Shown here in pieces: positions 16,176 to 24,173 of a stretch of 64,000 nucleotides of DNA; position 1 is the first letter of the stretch; every line of letters begins with the position of its first letter. Origin of the DNA: a bacterium 1XD42-76 (GTDB lineage Bacteria; Bacillota; Clostridia; Lachnospirales; Lachnospiraceae); assembly GCA_009917545.1 (NCBI GenBank), contig QZDW01000012.1:1-64000 (forward strand), in the 5' to 3' direction. The notes below the pieces were generated by a model. It was given only the letters and a program-made list of their open reading frames with translations. It did not search any database and was not told where the DNA came from. A program made the translations under genes and the position numbers.

Positions 16176-17799
16176 TGTTCCTTTTTTTCCTCTCAATCAT
16201 AATTATTCTGTCACATCGTGCAATAAGGGACTCCTTGTGAGTAATGAGCAATATTATTTTGCCCCTTTTTATTTTATTTAACTCATTACAATATATCCCC
16301 TCTTTGATTGTATCCATATGGGATGTAATCTCATCAAGCAGCAAAATTTTTTTATCTGAAATCAAAGTTTTAATCGCATATAGCGCTTGATAATCCCCTG
16401 CCGATAACGATATCCGTACGTTTTCCATCTTATCATCCAGATTAATCTTATACTTCATCAGGTCAAAAAGTCTTAAATATTCCATAAATAAATGGACTTT
16501 ATCCGGATCGTATAAACCCAACGCATTTTTCACTGATATCCCTTCCAGTTCAATCATCTGTCTGATATATTCAATATTTTTAGTTAGTGACTCCTTTGTA
16601 TATTCTTTTATATCTTTATTGTTTATTAATACCATCCCCACCTGGGCATCATAAAGTCTGCAAATCAATTTCACTACGGTTGTTTTACCCGAACCTGACT
16701 TTCCCACTAACGCTACCATTTCATTCTCTTCGAGATTCATATTGAGTCCGTCCAAAATAGGATCTTTCTTATAAGAAAACAGAACCTCTCTGAATTCGAC
16801 GCTCGTTTTGCCCCCTATCTCCTTGTCTCCATATTGTATTGCATTATTATCTATATCCAAAATTTTTTTTATCCGCTCAAGGCTCGCATCTGCAACTTGC
16901 ACAGACTGCAAATTCACTCTTAAAGTTTCGATTGGCGACGTAAGCATATCCAGATAATATGTATAAAGAAATATGGTCGCCGCATTTAACCGGTTTTTAT
17001 ATACCAAAATGCCGCCAGCAAGAACCAGTGCCCATTTTGTAACTGAAAAGCAGATGATGGAAGCGACCCACAAATGATACCCCATAAGCGCTGACAGGAA
17101 ATTTGATTTACTGATTTTAGTAATCATCTTTCCAAAGCTCTCCGCAATATAGGACTGGTTGCCGGACAAATTCAGCTCTTTTATTAATCCGAGAATTTCG
17201 TATAAATAGGAATAAAATTTTTCCATATTCCCACGCTGTTCATCCCAAAAAGGAACAGCGTAACGGTTAATTTTACTTAAAGCAATAAAGGTAACGGCAG
17301 AAATTAAAATCAACGAGAAACCTAAAAGAGTGTTAGTCATTACCGATACTATTATAATACCAGATATCATCAATAGATTAATTATGAGAGAAAGAATTAC
17401 ATTACTTATATAGTTTATAACAGCATCGACATCATTACAATAGGTCTGAGTGAGCTCGCCTGGATTAAACGCCATGCTATCCTGGACACACAAGCGGAAT
17501 ATTTTCTCAATCAGCCTATTCTTTAATGATATATTCAAATTTACAAATAAATAATTGGATAACAGCTCTGTAGCAATCGAAACAACAGCCTTTATTATAC
17601 ATATACCGATAATAAAGGCTGAGATTTTATACAATACACTCAAATCCGCTTCAATAGAACTGAGCAGTTTTTCTACAAGTTTAGGATAAACGACTTGCAA
17701 CGTTACTAAAATAATCAATAACAAAAAAAGAATTTTACTGATTATTTTATATTTCTTATCATAAACAATATGATACTTTCCTAATATGCCATTACGCAT
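16156..17799 (-). CDS. ABC exporter half-transporter, catalytic partner
   Basis: Membrane-ATPase fusion of about 547 aa, starting at the ATG at 17799 behind AGGAGAC. N-terminal membrane domain with several helices (FLLLIILVTLQVV, IIGICIIKAVVSI and others). ATPase domain: Walker A GKSGSGKTT, signature ISLSAGD, Walker B ILLLDEITSHMD with intact Glu, and H-loop LLITHKE. It overlaps the next exporter gene, which has a dead Walker B, so the two should form a heterodimer. A strong hairpin at 18006-18046 separates it from agr, so it has its own promoter in the 17.8-18.0 kb gap. AT-rich relative to the housekeeping genes. Confidence 0.9.
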   Translation of the reverse strand: MRNGILGKYHIVYDKKYKIISKILFLLLIILVTLQVVYPKLVEKLLSSIEADLSVLYKISAFIIGICIIKAVVSIATELLSNYLFVNLNISLKNRLIEKIFRLCVQDSMAFNPGELTQTYCNDVDAVINYISNVILSLIINLLMISGIIIVSVMTNTLLGFSLILISAVTFIALSKINRYAVPFWDEQRGNMEKFYSYLYEILGLIKELNLSGNQSYIAESFGKMITKISKSNFLSALMGYHLWVASIICFSVTKWALVLAGGILVYKNRLNAATIFLYTYYLDMLTSPIETLRVNLQSVQVADASLERIKKILDIDNNAIQYGDKEIGGKTSVEFREVLFSYKKDPILDGLNMNLEENEMVALVGKSGSGKTTVVKLICRLYDAQVGMVLINNKDIKEYTKESLTKNIEYIRQMIELEGISVKNALGLYDPDKVHLFMEYLRLFDLMKYKINLDDKMENVRISLSAGDYQALYAIKTLISDKKILLLDEITSHMDTIKEGIYCNELNKIKRGKIILLITHKESLIARCDRIIMIERKKRNSEGTTI

Positions 17800-18005
17800 T
17801 CTCTGTCTCCTGTGCATTTTTCATATCGTCAGAACCTTGTGTCTATGAATTATCTTTTATTTTGGTTAATCTATTAACTCCTTGGCAGGCTTCTGCATAG
17901 CGGTATTACATATCATATCTAACGTATAGTGCCACCTAAGAAGCATCTTAAAAATTGGTTATGAATTCTTGCCAGATATATCTCCACTATAAATCTGCCA
18001 TATTC

Positions 18006-18046
18006 CACGGGGGCTCCCATAAAAATGGCAGCCCCCGTGTTTTAAT
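18006..18046. terminator. Bidirectional-type terminator between agr and ABC exporter genes
   Basis: CACGGGGGCTCCCAT (18006-18020) and ATGGCAGCCCCCGTG (18025-18039) pair with one mismatch around an AAAA loop, followed by TTTTAATTCTT on the plus side. It lies downstream of agrD. A second, AT-rich hairpin (GTATTTTACT at 18096-18105 and its complement at 18118-18127) lies closer to agrD. The rest of 17.8-18.3 kb has no clear gene. Confidence 0.8.
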
Positions 18047-18300
18047 TCTTTTTAATATAAGTACCTTGAAATCCGTATCAGTATCGAAAATAATAGTATT
18101 TTACTCTTGCTTTTGTAAGTAAAATACCATGTAATACAGATAGCATATACCCAACTTATATATGGGGGTATTTAGCAATAGCTTATATTCATTATGGCCA
18201 GAAATCCACCCATGCAATTTGTACATTCGCATATAAAGTCATTCTGTGACAAAGGAAAAACGAAGTCAGATACATGGAAAATATTGGACAGTTCCAATTT

Positions 18301-18420
18301 CTATTTCAACAGTTCTTCCGGTATCTCAGGCTCGTATGCCATTCCCCATGAAAAAAAGCCCGCTCCAGACTCGGCAACCTTCTCAATCATCCATACAACG
18401 AACTCCAATAGTCTGCTCAC
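18301..18420 (-). CDS. agrD: AgrD-like cyclic lactone autoinducer precursor
   Basis: A 39-codon gene starting at the GTG at 18420, one base after the agrB stop, with AAGGAGGA 7 bases upstream inside agrB. It has the AgrD layout: an N-terminal amphipathic helix (SRLLEFVVWMIEKVAES), a core (GAGFFSWGMA) and an acidic recognition tail (YEPEIPEELLK) with the conserved P-x-x-P-E-E-L pattern. There is no Cys; the Ser five residues before the tail is the probable ring-closing residue, giving a serine-lactone peptide of about FFSWGMA with an unknown N-terminal cut. AgrB next door would process and export it, and AgrC would sense it. Very confident as AgrD; mature peptide inferred. Confidence 0.88.
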   Translation of the reverse strand: MSRLLEFVVWMIEKVAESGAGFFSWGMAYEPEIPEELLK

Positions 18421-18421
18421 A

Positions 18422-19138
18422 CTATACTCCTCCTTTTCTCCCCGTTTTCATCATAATTGCTACCACATAGCATGTCACAATTGCTGTATAGACGATACAA
18501 CTTTTTTGTAATAACCAACCTAGCAGCAAGAATACTTGTTCTATAATCAGAATTACATGGGCGTATCGGCGATTTATCTCATAGCGATTTGTTCTCACCT
18601 TATATTTCGGCGTGATAATTGGTGCATTTTTCCATATAACAGGTATCGCTATGCCTAATCCAAGCAAAAGAAAAAGATCCATTCTTAAACATTGATATCT
18701 GTATAGGAGTTTCGATGTGCCAATGCATCCTATGGCAATCCCGTTTGTCAGAAGGAAACATTCTTTATAAGATTTCGCATGGTATCCGCCTGCTGCGATT
18801 CTGATCGGAGCAAAATATAACAGAAAAGTTACCGCCTGATTTTGATAACCAAATACCGTTCCCATTAGTAGTATTGCTGCCATGCAGCCAACAGTAGAAA
18901 ACAACAGTTCGAAGCCATATATGTATATTGCTTTCCTCTCTGACTTAATTTTATTATGCATAAGCAGCATGTCTGTACATGTCTGTGCTATCCTCAATCG
19001 TGCTCCTCTCTGTCGTTTTAATAATATATTATACACGATGTTCTGCTTATTTTTAGCCATGTCCGTGAAAGATACCTGTTTTGTCCTTAAAAAGTGATTT
19101 TGGTCTGTCAATCGGTCTTTATCGCATCTGGCAGTCAC
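18422..19138 (-). CDS. agrB: AgrB-like autoinducer-processing membrane protease
   Basis: Membrane endopeptidase that cuts the AgrD tail and closes the ring. The family signature is RIAAGGYHAKSYKECFLLTN, with the catalytic His and Cys seven residues apart. Several membrane helices follow (LFLLLGLGIAIPVIW, HVILIIEQVFLLLGWLL). The frame overlaps the agrC stop by 4 bp with a GTG start (19138), but this gives a long N-terminus for the family; an ATG at 19060 (MAKNKQNIVYNILLK) is an alternative without a strong ribosome site. Third gene of agrA-agrC-agrB-agrD, an order unlike the staphylococcal BDCA order. Confidence 0.9.
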   Translation of the reverse strand: MTARCDKDRLTDQNHFLRTKQVSFTDMAKNKQNIVYNILLKRQRGARLRIAQTCTDMLLMHNKIKSERKAIYIYGFELLFSTVGCMAAILLMGTVFGYQNQAVTFLLYFAPIRIAAGGYHAKSYKECFLLTNGIAIGCIGTSKLLYRYQCLRMDLFLLLGLGIAIPVIWKNAPIITPKYKVRTNRYEINRRYAHVILIIEQVFLLLGWLLQKSCIVYTAIVTCYVVAIMMKTGRKGGV

Positions 19139-20418
19139 ACTCTCAGGAGAAAAGAGAGCATCACAGAAAACTTCCCATTACCATAGTCCGTCGTCATGGT
19201 ACCGTCATATTTTTCTACGATTGCGTTCACTCTGTTAAGACCAATCCCGTGAGTCCCTTTCCTGTCCTTGCCCGTATGGAAGATACCGTTTATCTTTTCC
19301 GGCTCCCTGCAATAGGAATTTTCCACCTTTACAATACTTAATCCTCTTTCACACCGGGTTGTGATTTCTATCCACCTTTCCCCTTCTTCCACATATTCGC
19401 ATGCCTCGATTGCGTTATCAAAAAGGTTTCCAAACAGGGATATCATTTCACTGTCTGTCAATGCCAGACGAATCTTCTCTGTAAAGATTCTGATATCGAT
19501 CTTTTTCCTTGCCGCCTCTCCCCGTTTATAGGCAATCAATATGTCCAATGCATCTGCTCCCGTCGTTCCCTCATTTACATTCGGACTTAATGGCAGTGTC
19601 AGCTCTTGCAGGTATCTCTCTGCCTTCTCATATTCCTGCCTTTCCAGATAAGACTTAAGCAGAAGATATTGATTTTTCAAATCATGGTAAAATACACGGT
19701 TTTTTCGGTATTCTTCCATGAACCGTTCGTAATTCTCTTCCCGCATTCTCGCCAGCTCTGCTTCTAATAAAACCCTCTCCTTCTGCGCCTGGACGAAGGC
19801 ATATTGCGAAAATGTATACACTGCAAAAAAGGCAAGCAATAATGAGATCCCTCCGGCCATAAACATATTAGAATCCGCCCGAACCAGAGTACGTTGGCTA
19901 AAACAGTACAAAATGATACTCCCTGACAACAACATCAGCCATTTGTTAAAATGCATAGAGGATGATTTCTGATAATACTTTAAAAACACATAGCATGACA
20001 GACTTAAAAATGTTTTTGATATGAATGCTACGTAACTTCTTAAAGCAGAAGGAGCATTCACCATAAAACTCCCAAAGTCAGGATCTCCCCGTAGAATTCC
20101 TGTAAAAGATATGGCAAGAACATCATATGCATAGAGAATTAACATATACACACCTGCGATGAATATTGCTTCAGTAAATCTCACACGATATAACAGCCAT
20201 GCCGCGAATGCCATCAGGATAACGCCAAATACAGAGGTCGCTGCTGAAAACAGAATATATTGATTGATAACCGATACACATATCGTCAGCAGCACCGCGG
20301 CAATCGCAATCTCTTTTGGCGCCGCCTCCTTCTTCCCCGCAATCTTCCCCGAAAGATAAAAGCCCCAGAAACTTTCTGTCAGGGAGGCCGCAAACTCAAC
20401 CAGCAAAAGTATCATCAT
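19135..20418 (-). CDS. agrC: AgrC-like sensor histidine kinase
   Basis: Membrane receptor kinase for the autoinducing peptide. The N-terminal 200 residues hold about six hydrophobic helices; a coiled linker (EAELARMREENYERFMEEY) leads to the H-box FYHDLKNQ, the N-box LFGNLFDNAIEACE and the G-box GTHGIGLNRV of the GHKL ATPase domain. This is the HPK10 type that pairs with LytTR regulators. The start is the ATG at 20418 (or 20415), close behind AGGAGG; an upstream TTG overlaps agrA. It overlaps agrB by 4 bp. Coupled translation with both neighbours supports a single transcript. Confidence 0.93.
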   Translation of the reverse strand: MMILLLVEFAASLTESFWGFYLSGKIAGKKEAAPKEIAIAAVLLTICVSVINQYILFSAATSVFGVILMAFAAWLLYRVRFTEAIFIAGVYMLILYAYDVLAISFTGILRGDPDFGSFMVNAPSALRSYVAFISKTFLSLSCYVFLKYYQKSSSMHFNKWLMLLSGSIILYCFSQRTLVRADSNMFMAGGISLLLAFFAVYTFSQYAFVQAQKERVLLEAELARMREENYERFMEEYRKNRVFYHDLKNQYLLLKSYLERQEYEKAERYLQELTLPLSPNVNEGTTGADALDILIAYKRGEAARKKIDIRIFTEKIRLALTDSEMISLFGNLFDNAIEACEYVEEGERWIEITTRCERGLSIVKVENSYCREPEKINGIFHTGKDRKGTHGIGLNRVNAIVEKYDGTMTTDYGNGKFSVMLSFLLRV

Positions 20419-20426
20419 GTTCCTCC

Positions 20427-21137
20427 TCAAAGATAATGATTCATCCGTTTTCTCAATTCCGATATACGTGCCTTCCGTGTCCCGATCACATATCCGTCGT
20501 CCATCACAATCTCCTTGAGACCAAATTCACGAATATGATTGAGGTTAATAATAATCCCCCTGTCCAAAAACATCATATCCGGATTATCCAATTTAGGATA
20601 TATCTTCTGCAGAGACAGCCGTTCCTTTTCCTTCTTTCCATCCGTCAGAATAAAGACCGCATTTTTTTCTTCCTTCTGTATGTACAGAATATCCTTCTGA
20701 AACAGCTTTTTATATCTTTGCTGATTGGAAATCACATACGTTTTCTCATCCAGCTGCCGTTTAAGCCGCACAAACAGCTTATCCAGGGCTCTGAAAAGCT
20801 CCTGTCCTCCTCCCTCCTTGAGGACATACCACAAAACATCCCTCCCGCATGCTTCCACCGCAAAGGATTCATACGCTGTCAGGAGAATCACCTGTGGGAG
20901 CTCTGACTGTTCCCGGATCCTTTCCACAAGCTCCATACCGGAATAATCCGGCATTTCAATATCCAGAATGTATGCGTCTGACAGATTTCCCTTTATGATC
21001 TCGTCCTCAAGTTTTGAACTGTCCGTATATGCAGCGATACAGACTTTTTTCTCATTTCTTTGGCAGTAATCTCTCACCCTGCTTTCCAGAAGCTCCACGT
21101 AACGCTCATCATCGTCGCATAGTGCCAAACGTACCAT
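20427..21137 (-). CDS. agrA: AgrA-like response regulator with LytTR DNA-binding domain
   Basis: Receiver domain (residues 1-120: CDDDERYVELLE, phosphoacceptor Asp in YILDIEMPDYSGM, LLTAYES and YVLKEG) joined to a C-terminal LytTR domain (KKLFQKDILYIQKEEKNAVF, FLDRGIIINLNHI). It should bind direct repeats upstream of target promoters once phosphorylated by AgrC. GGAGGAG lies 5 bases before the ATG at 21137. It is the first gene of the agr operon and has its own promoter at 21207-21235, so regulation of the whole operon by its product is likely but not shown. Confidence 0.94.
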   Translation of the reverse strand: MVRLALCDDDERYVELLESRVRDYCQRNEKKVCIAAYTDSSKLEDEIIKGNLSDAYILDIEMPDYSGMELVERIREQSELPQVILLTAYESFAVEACGRDVLWYVLKEGGGQELFRALDKLFVRLKRQLDEKTYVISNQQRYKKLFQKDILYIQKEEKNAVFILTDGKKEKERLSLQKIYPKLDNPDMMFLDRGIIINLNHIREFGLKEIVMDDGYVIGTRKARISELRKRMNHYL

Positions 21138-21206
21138 AGTTTCTCCTCCAAAAAAACAGAAGATTAATCAGCTAGCCTTCTGCCCCGGAAAATCAATCTT
21201 TTCCTG

Positions 21207-21235
21207 ATTATATCATTGAATGGTTATGAAAACAA
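21207..21235 (-). promoter_or_regulatory. Promoter of the agrACBD operon
   Basis: On the minus strand TTGTTT (21230-21235) and a perfect TATAAT (21207-21212) are separated by 17 bp, about 70 bp before the agrA start. Confidence 0.65.
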
Positions 21236-21312
21236 TATACGTCTGCGTATATGCTCTCCCGCCATGCAGGCAATTCAAAAATCTAACACTGCAGAATCAG
21301 TCAAGTTTTTTG

Positions 21313-21340
21313 TTTACACCTTCCGGGAATACGATATAAT
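21313..21340 (+). promoter_or_regulatory. Promoter in front of the AAA-ATPase remnant
   Basis: TTTACA (21313-21318), a 16-bp spacer and TATAAT (21335-21340) point rightward toward the gene start at 21406. It diverges from the agr promoter about 80 bp away. Confidence 0.55.
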
Positions 21341-21405
21341 AAATGTAGCCCGTAATGAAAAGAACATAGAACAGGCGCATTCCGAACAAGAGAAGGGAGC
21401 GACAT

Positions 21406-21964
21406 ATGCAGTCCAAGCCGTTGCCGATTGGAGTCGATAATTTCGAAAAAATTATTTGGGGGAAATATTACTATGCTGACAAGACATGGATGAGGAACTT
21501 CCTGTTCTTTACAGGATATCTAAGAATGGTATCGCGGCGGATGGCCGGGCACGATCTGATGGTGACAATGGAGATTCCCAGCGAGGAAATGGCGTATATT
21601 TACGATCATACCATCAGAAACTGGTTTTGGGACGAAATCAAAATGCAGGATTTATCAACGATGTACCAGGCAATGCAGAAAAGGGATGCGGCGACGTTCC
21701 AAAAAGAGCTGTCGGTTCTTCTTCAAAAAAGTATCAGCTATATGGACGGTCGGGAATCGTTTTATCACGGATTCCTTTTGGGGATGCTTGGAAATATGAG
21801 AGAGTATATCGTAAAATCAAACCGGGAAAAGAGAAACAGGCGGCTGGACATTGTCGTACGTCATCCCGATGTCGGACAGGCTCTGGTAATTCTGGAATTA
21901 AAGATTTCCGATACGTGCACACACAGAACCCACCTCACACAGATTGTGTATTCCTCGGAAAGGG
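21406..21964 (+). pseudogene. AAA-ATPase-like/DUF1703 family gene, internally deleted and MITE-interrupted
   Basis: The start (ATG 21406) encodes the family's usual N-terminus (LPIGVDNFEKIIWGKYYYAD, then KTW), but Walker A and the whole ATPase centre are missing. After residue 28 the frame jumps to the C-terminal part: MEIPSEEMAYIYDHTIRNWF and the PD-(D/E)XK nuclease-like region (RESFYHGFLLGMLGNMREY, SNREKRNRRLDIVV, ALVILELKIS with the D and E-x-K). A 102-bp MITE at 21965 cuts the last residues. A promoter remains upstream. The missing centre corresponds to what is preserved at 13389-13911. Confidence 0.82.
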
Positions 21965-22066
21965 ATGGGGTTGTCGCATTAAGAAATTTTCATACAGGAT
22001 ATTGCTTCTCACAGAGAATGAAAACGCTATATCTTGTATGCCTTTTTCTTGTTGCGACAGTCCCAT
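21965..22066 (-). mobile_element. MITE-like element, 102 bp, copy 3
   Basis: Begins ATGGGGTTGTCGCATTAAG and ends TTGTTGCGACAGTCCCAT. Same length and orientation as copy 2. It replaces the 3' end of the AAA-ATPase remnant. No clear target duplication is visible in the flanks. Confidence 0.85.
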
Positions 22067-22225
22067 CACTACTCTGCTCTGCAAGGATAACATACCGACA
22101 CATGATACATGAACTTTGCCATAAACAGCCAGACAGACAGCCTCGATCGACGCGGACGCAGGCTTCGCAGCCCTAATCGACACTTCCGGTACTGCCTCTC
22201 ATATCTGGCCGCAAGCTCCGGCTCT

Positions 22226-22473
22226 ATCGCTGTGAATCTCCTTCCTTTTCTGGCCTTTTACTGCTCCTGGCGCCACACCTTCAATGATGTGTTTCTGGCA
22301 GAGCAGATAAAATACAATCATCGGGATCATGGACAATACCAAAAGCGCCATCAGGCATCCATAGTCCCTTGCCCCGTAGGAACCCATCGGGTACTGGGCA
22401 ACCACCGGGATTGCCTGATACCATCAATCATAGCCTCCTCCTCGCTCTCCAGCGGAATGCCTTTGATGAATCC
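22226..22473. repeat. 248-bp duplicated permease fragment, copy B
   Basis: Gap-free match to 11410-11657. It carries the same C-terminal permease piece (VAQYPMGSYGARDYG, GAVKG) and the same frameshift near the EEEAMIDG loop. The glucosidase that follows copy A is absent here; unrelated DNA takes its place. On the other side it runs into the 3' end of an ABC exporter gene. Confidence 0.85.
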
Positions 22474-22499
22474 GGAAAATCACAAAAGCAGGGGCATTT

Positions 22500-24173
22500 T
22501 CACTGTACCGAATCCATACTGCCCGCTTTACTTAAGCTGCCAACCCATCGTAAATAGGCATCCGTCCGAATAACCTCCGAATATTCCCCGCATTCTGCCA
22601 CTGTTCCGTGATCCACAATGATGATCTTATCAAACCAGGAAAGAACTGTCGGATCGTGTGTGACTACCACGACTGCAGACGGGGAATGCAGGATAAAATC
22701 CATATAAGCGTGTTTCAGTTCCGGATTTAACGCAGAGGTCGGTTCGTCGGCAAGCAAAAGCTCCCTGTCTCCCACGACTGCACGCCAGATATTGACCCGC
22801 TGCTGCTGTCCGCCCGATAGCTGAGTCGCCGTGCGGTCCAGGAAATCAAGCTCGATTTTGTCCCTGTACTCTGTCTCTTCTGAAGCGATGCCCATTAAAA
22901 TATTATCAAGGGCAGCGACGGAAAAGAGCTGAGCCGTTACCGGGATATAGGAAACCGGATCATCCGCATTTTCAGCGTAAATACAGACTTCCCCGCCATC
23001 CAGACAGAATTGCCCTGTAATCGCCTTTAAAACCGTGCTTTTCCCGCTTCCATTCTGTCCGATCAAAGCGACTTTCTCATTCCGTTTGATGGAAAAATTA
23101 ATTTTTTTCAGGATATGATTTCCGTTTACCGTCAGGTTTACATCAAAAAGCGAAAGGATATCCTGTTCATGTCCGTCTCTATCCCGTACTGCCCCTCTGA
23201 TTCCGTCCCGTCTGTATTTTTGTAAAAAGTCACTCAACCGATGGATGGGCGCAAAATAAGACGGCAGATTCGCGGCATTTTCACATGCAATCATCAAGTT
23301 TTCTCTATATCGGCCTGACAGCATCATAATAGAAGTGATCGCTGCAATCGCGGGGTTAATCAGCTGAAAGATCCAGCATATAGCCGACTGAAATCCTCCA
23401 AACGCTACTGCAGATATGAAATCTAACAGCGCCTTCAAACGATCCCTTCTGTTTTTCCAGGCCCAGTACGTCTTTCTGTAATCCATCCACTGTTCTTCCA
23501 GTATGGATGCCATTCCGTACATCTGCGCGCTTTCCAGATTTTCCAGTAAAACATGTATCTGCTGTGTCTGCTTTGACGCGGCCTGTTGGATATTCATCTG
23601 ATAAGCCATATTTTTCCTTGTTTCAAGCGCGGTGCGAACCGCAATCACGAGAAAATATATCACCCCGATTCCCAAAAACTGATACGAATGCCGTACCATC
23701 ATGAGTAGCAGCACAATGGAACTGGCCGCGGTGCTCAGGCACTGAGTCGATGCCGCCAGAACCGACATGGTATGCGTGGCCCCCATAACCAGGCGGTTGT
23801 AGATTTCTCCGTCGCTGAACTGATGGAATACATCCGCATGGGGCATTTTAAACAGCTCCTGAAACAAGATACTGCAGCTCCGGTTTGATATCAAAATAAA
23901 CCATGCGTCCGTATAGGTGAAGAAAACAATTCCCATGAGCAGCATGCATCCCAGAGACAGGGCAATCTGCATACAGATTTTCATCAGATACTGTGTATCT
24001 TCCAGAGACAGGGCGCGGAAGATACTTTCTGTCATGACGGAGGGCGACAGTGCATCAAAGACAAACACAATCGTGCACATAACCACGACTGCCCATACAT
24101 ACCTCCAGTTATTTTTATAGACGAGCTTTGCCAGGTTTTGAAACCGGCTCAATGGATCCATTAATTTTTTCAT
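22500..24173 (-). CDS. ABC exporter half-transporter (second pair, subunit 2)
   Basis: Membrane-ATPase fusion of 557 aa. The membrane domain has about six helices (RYVWAVVVMCTIVFVFDAL onward); the ATPase domain has Walker A GQNGSGKST, signature LSGGQQQRV, Walker B ELLLADEPTSALN with the catalytic Glu, and H-loop VVVTHDP. All motifs are intact. It overlaps the preceding exporter gene by 4 bp (ATGA), so the two form a heterodimer. Its C-terminal tail reappears as a scrap at 13307-13388. Substrate unknown; peptide or bacteriocin export would fit an agr neighbourhood. No C39 peptidase domain is present. Confidence 0.92.
   Translation of the reverse strand: MKKLMDPLSRFQNLAKLVYKNNWRYVWAVVVMCTIVFVFDALSPSVMTESIFRALSLEDTQYLMKICMQIALSLGCMLLMGIVFFTYTDAWFILISNRSCSILFQELFKMPHADVFHQFSDGEIYNRLVMGATHTMSVLAASTQCLSTAASSIVLLLMMVRHSYQFLGIGVIYFLVIAVRTALETRKNMAYQMNIQQAASKQTQQIHVLLENLESAQMYGMASILEEQWMDYRKTYWAWKNRRDRLKALLDFISAVAFGGFQSAICWIFQLINPAIAAITSIMMLSGRYRENLMIACENAANLPSYFAPIHRLSDFLQKYRRDGIRGAVRDRDGHEQDILSLFDVNLTVNGNHILKKINFSIKRNEKVALIGQNGSGKSTVLKAITGQFCLDGGEVCIYAENADDPVSYIPVTAQLFSVAALDNILMGIASEETEYRDKIELDFLDRTATQLSGGQQQRVNIWRAVVGDRELLLADEPTSALNPELKHAYMDFILHSPSAVVVVTHDPTVLSWFDKIIIVDHGTVAECGEYSEVIRTDAYLRWVGSLSKAGSMDSVQ

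Noticed and set aside
17826-17960. Peptide precursor gene for the 14.6-17.8 kb exporter
   Set aside because: A 26-codon frame (MLLRWHYTLDMICNTAMQKP) exists, but without ribosome site, leader or double-Gly motif; not enough to call.
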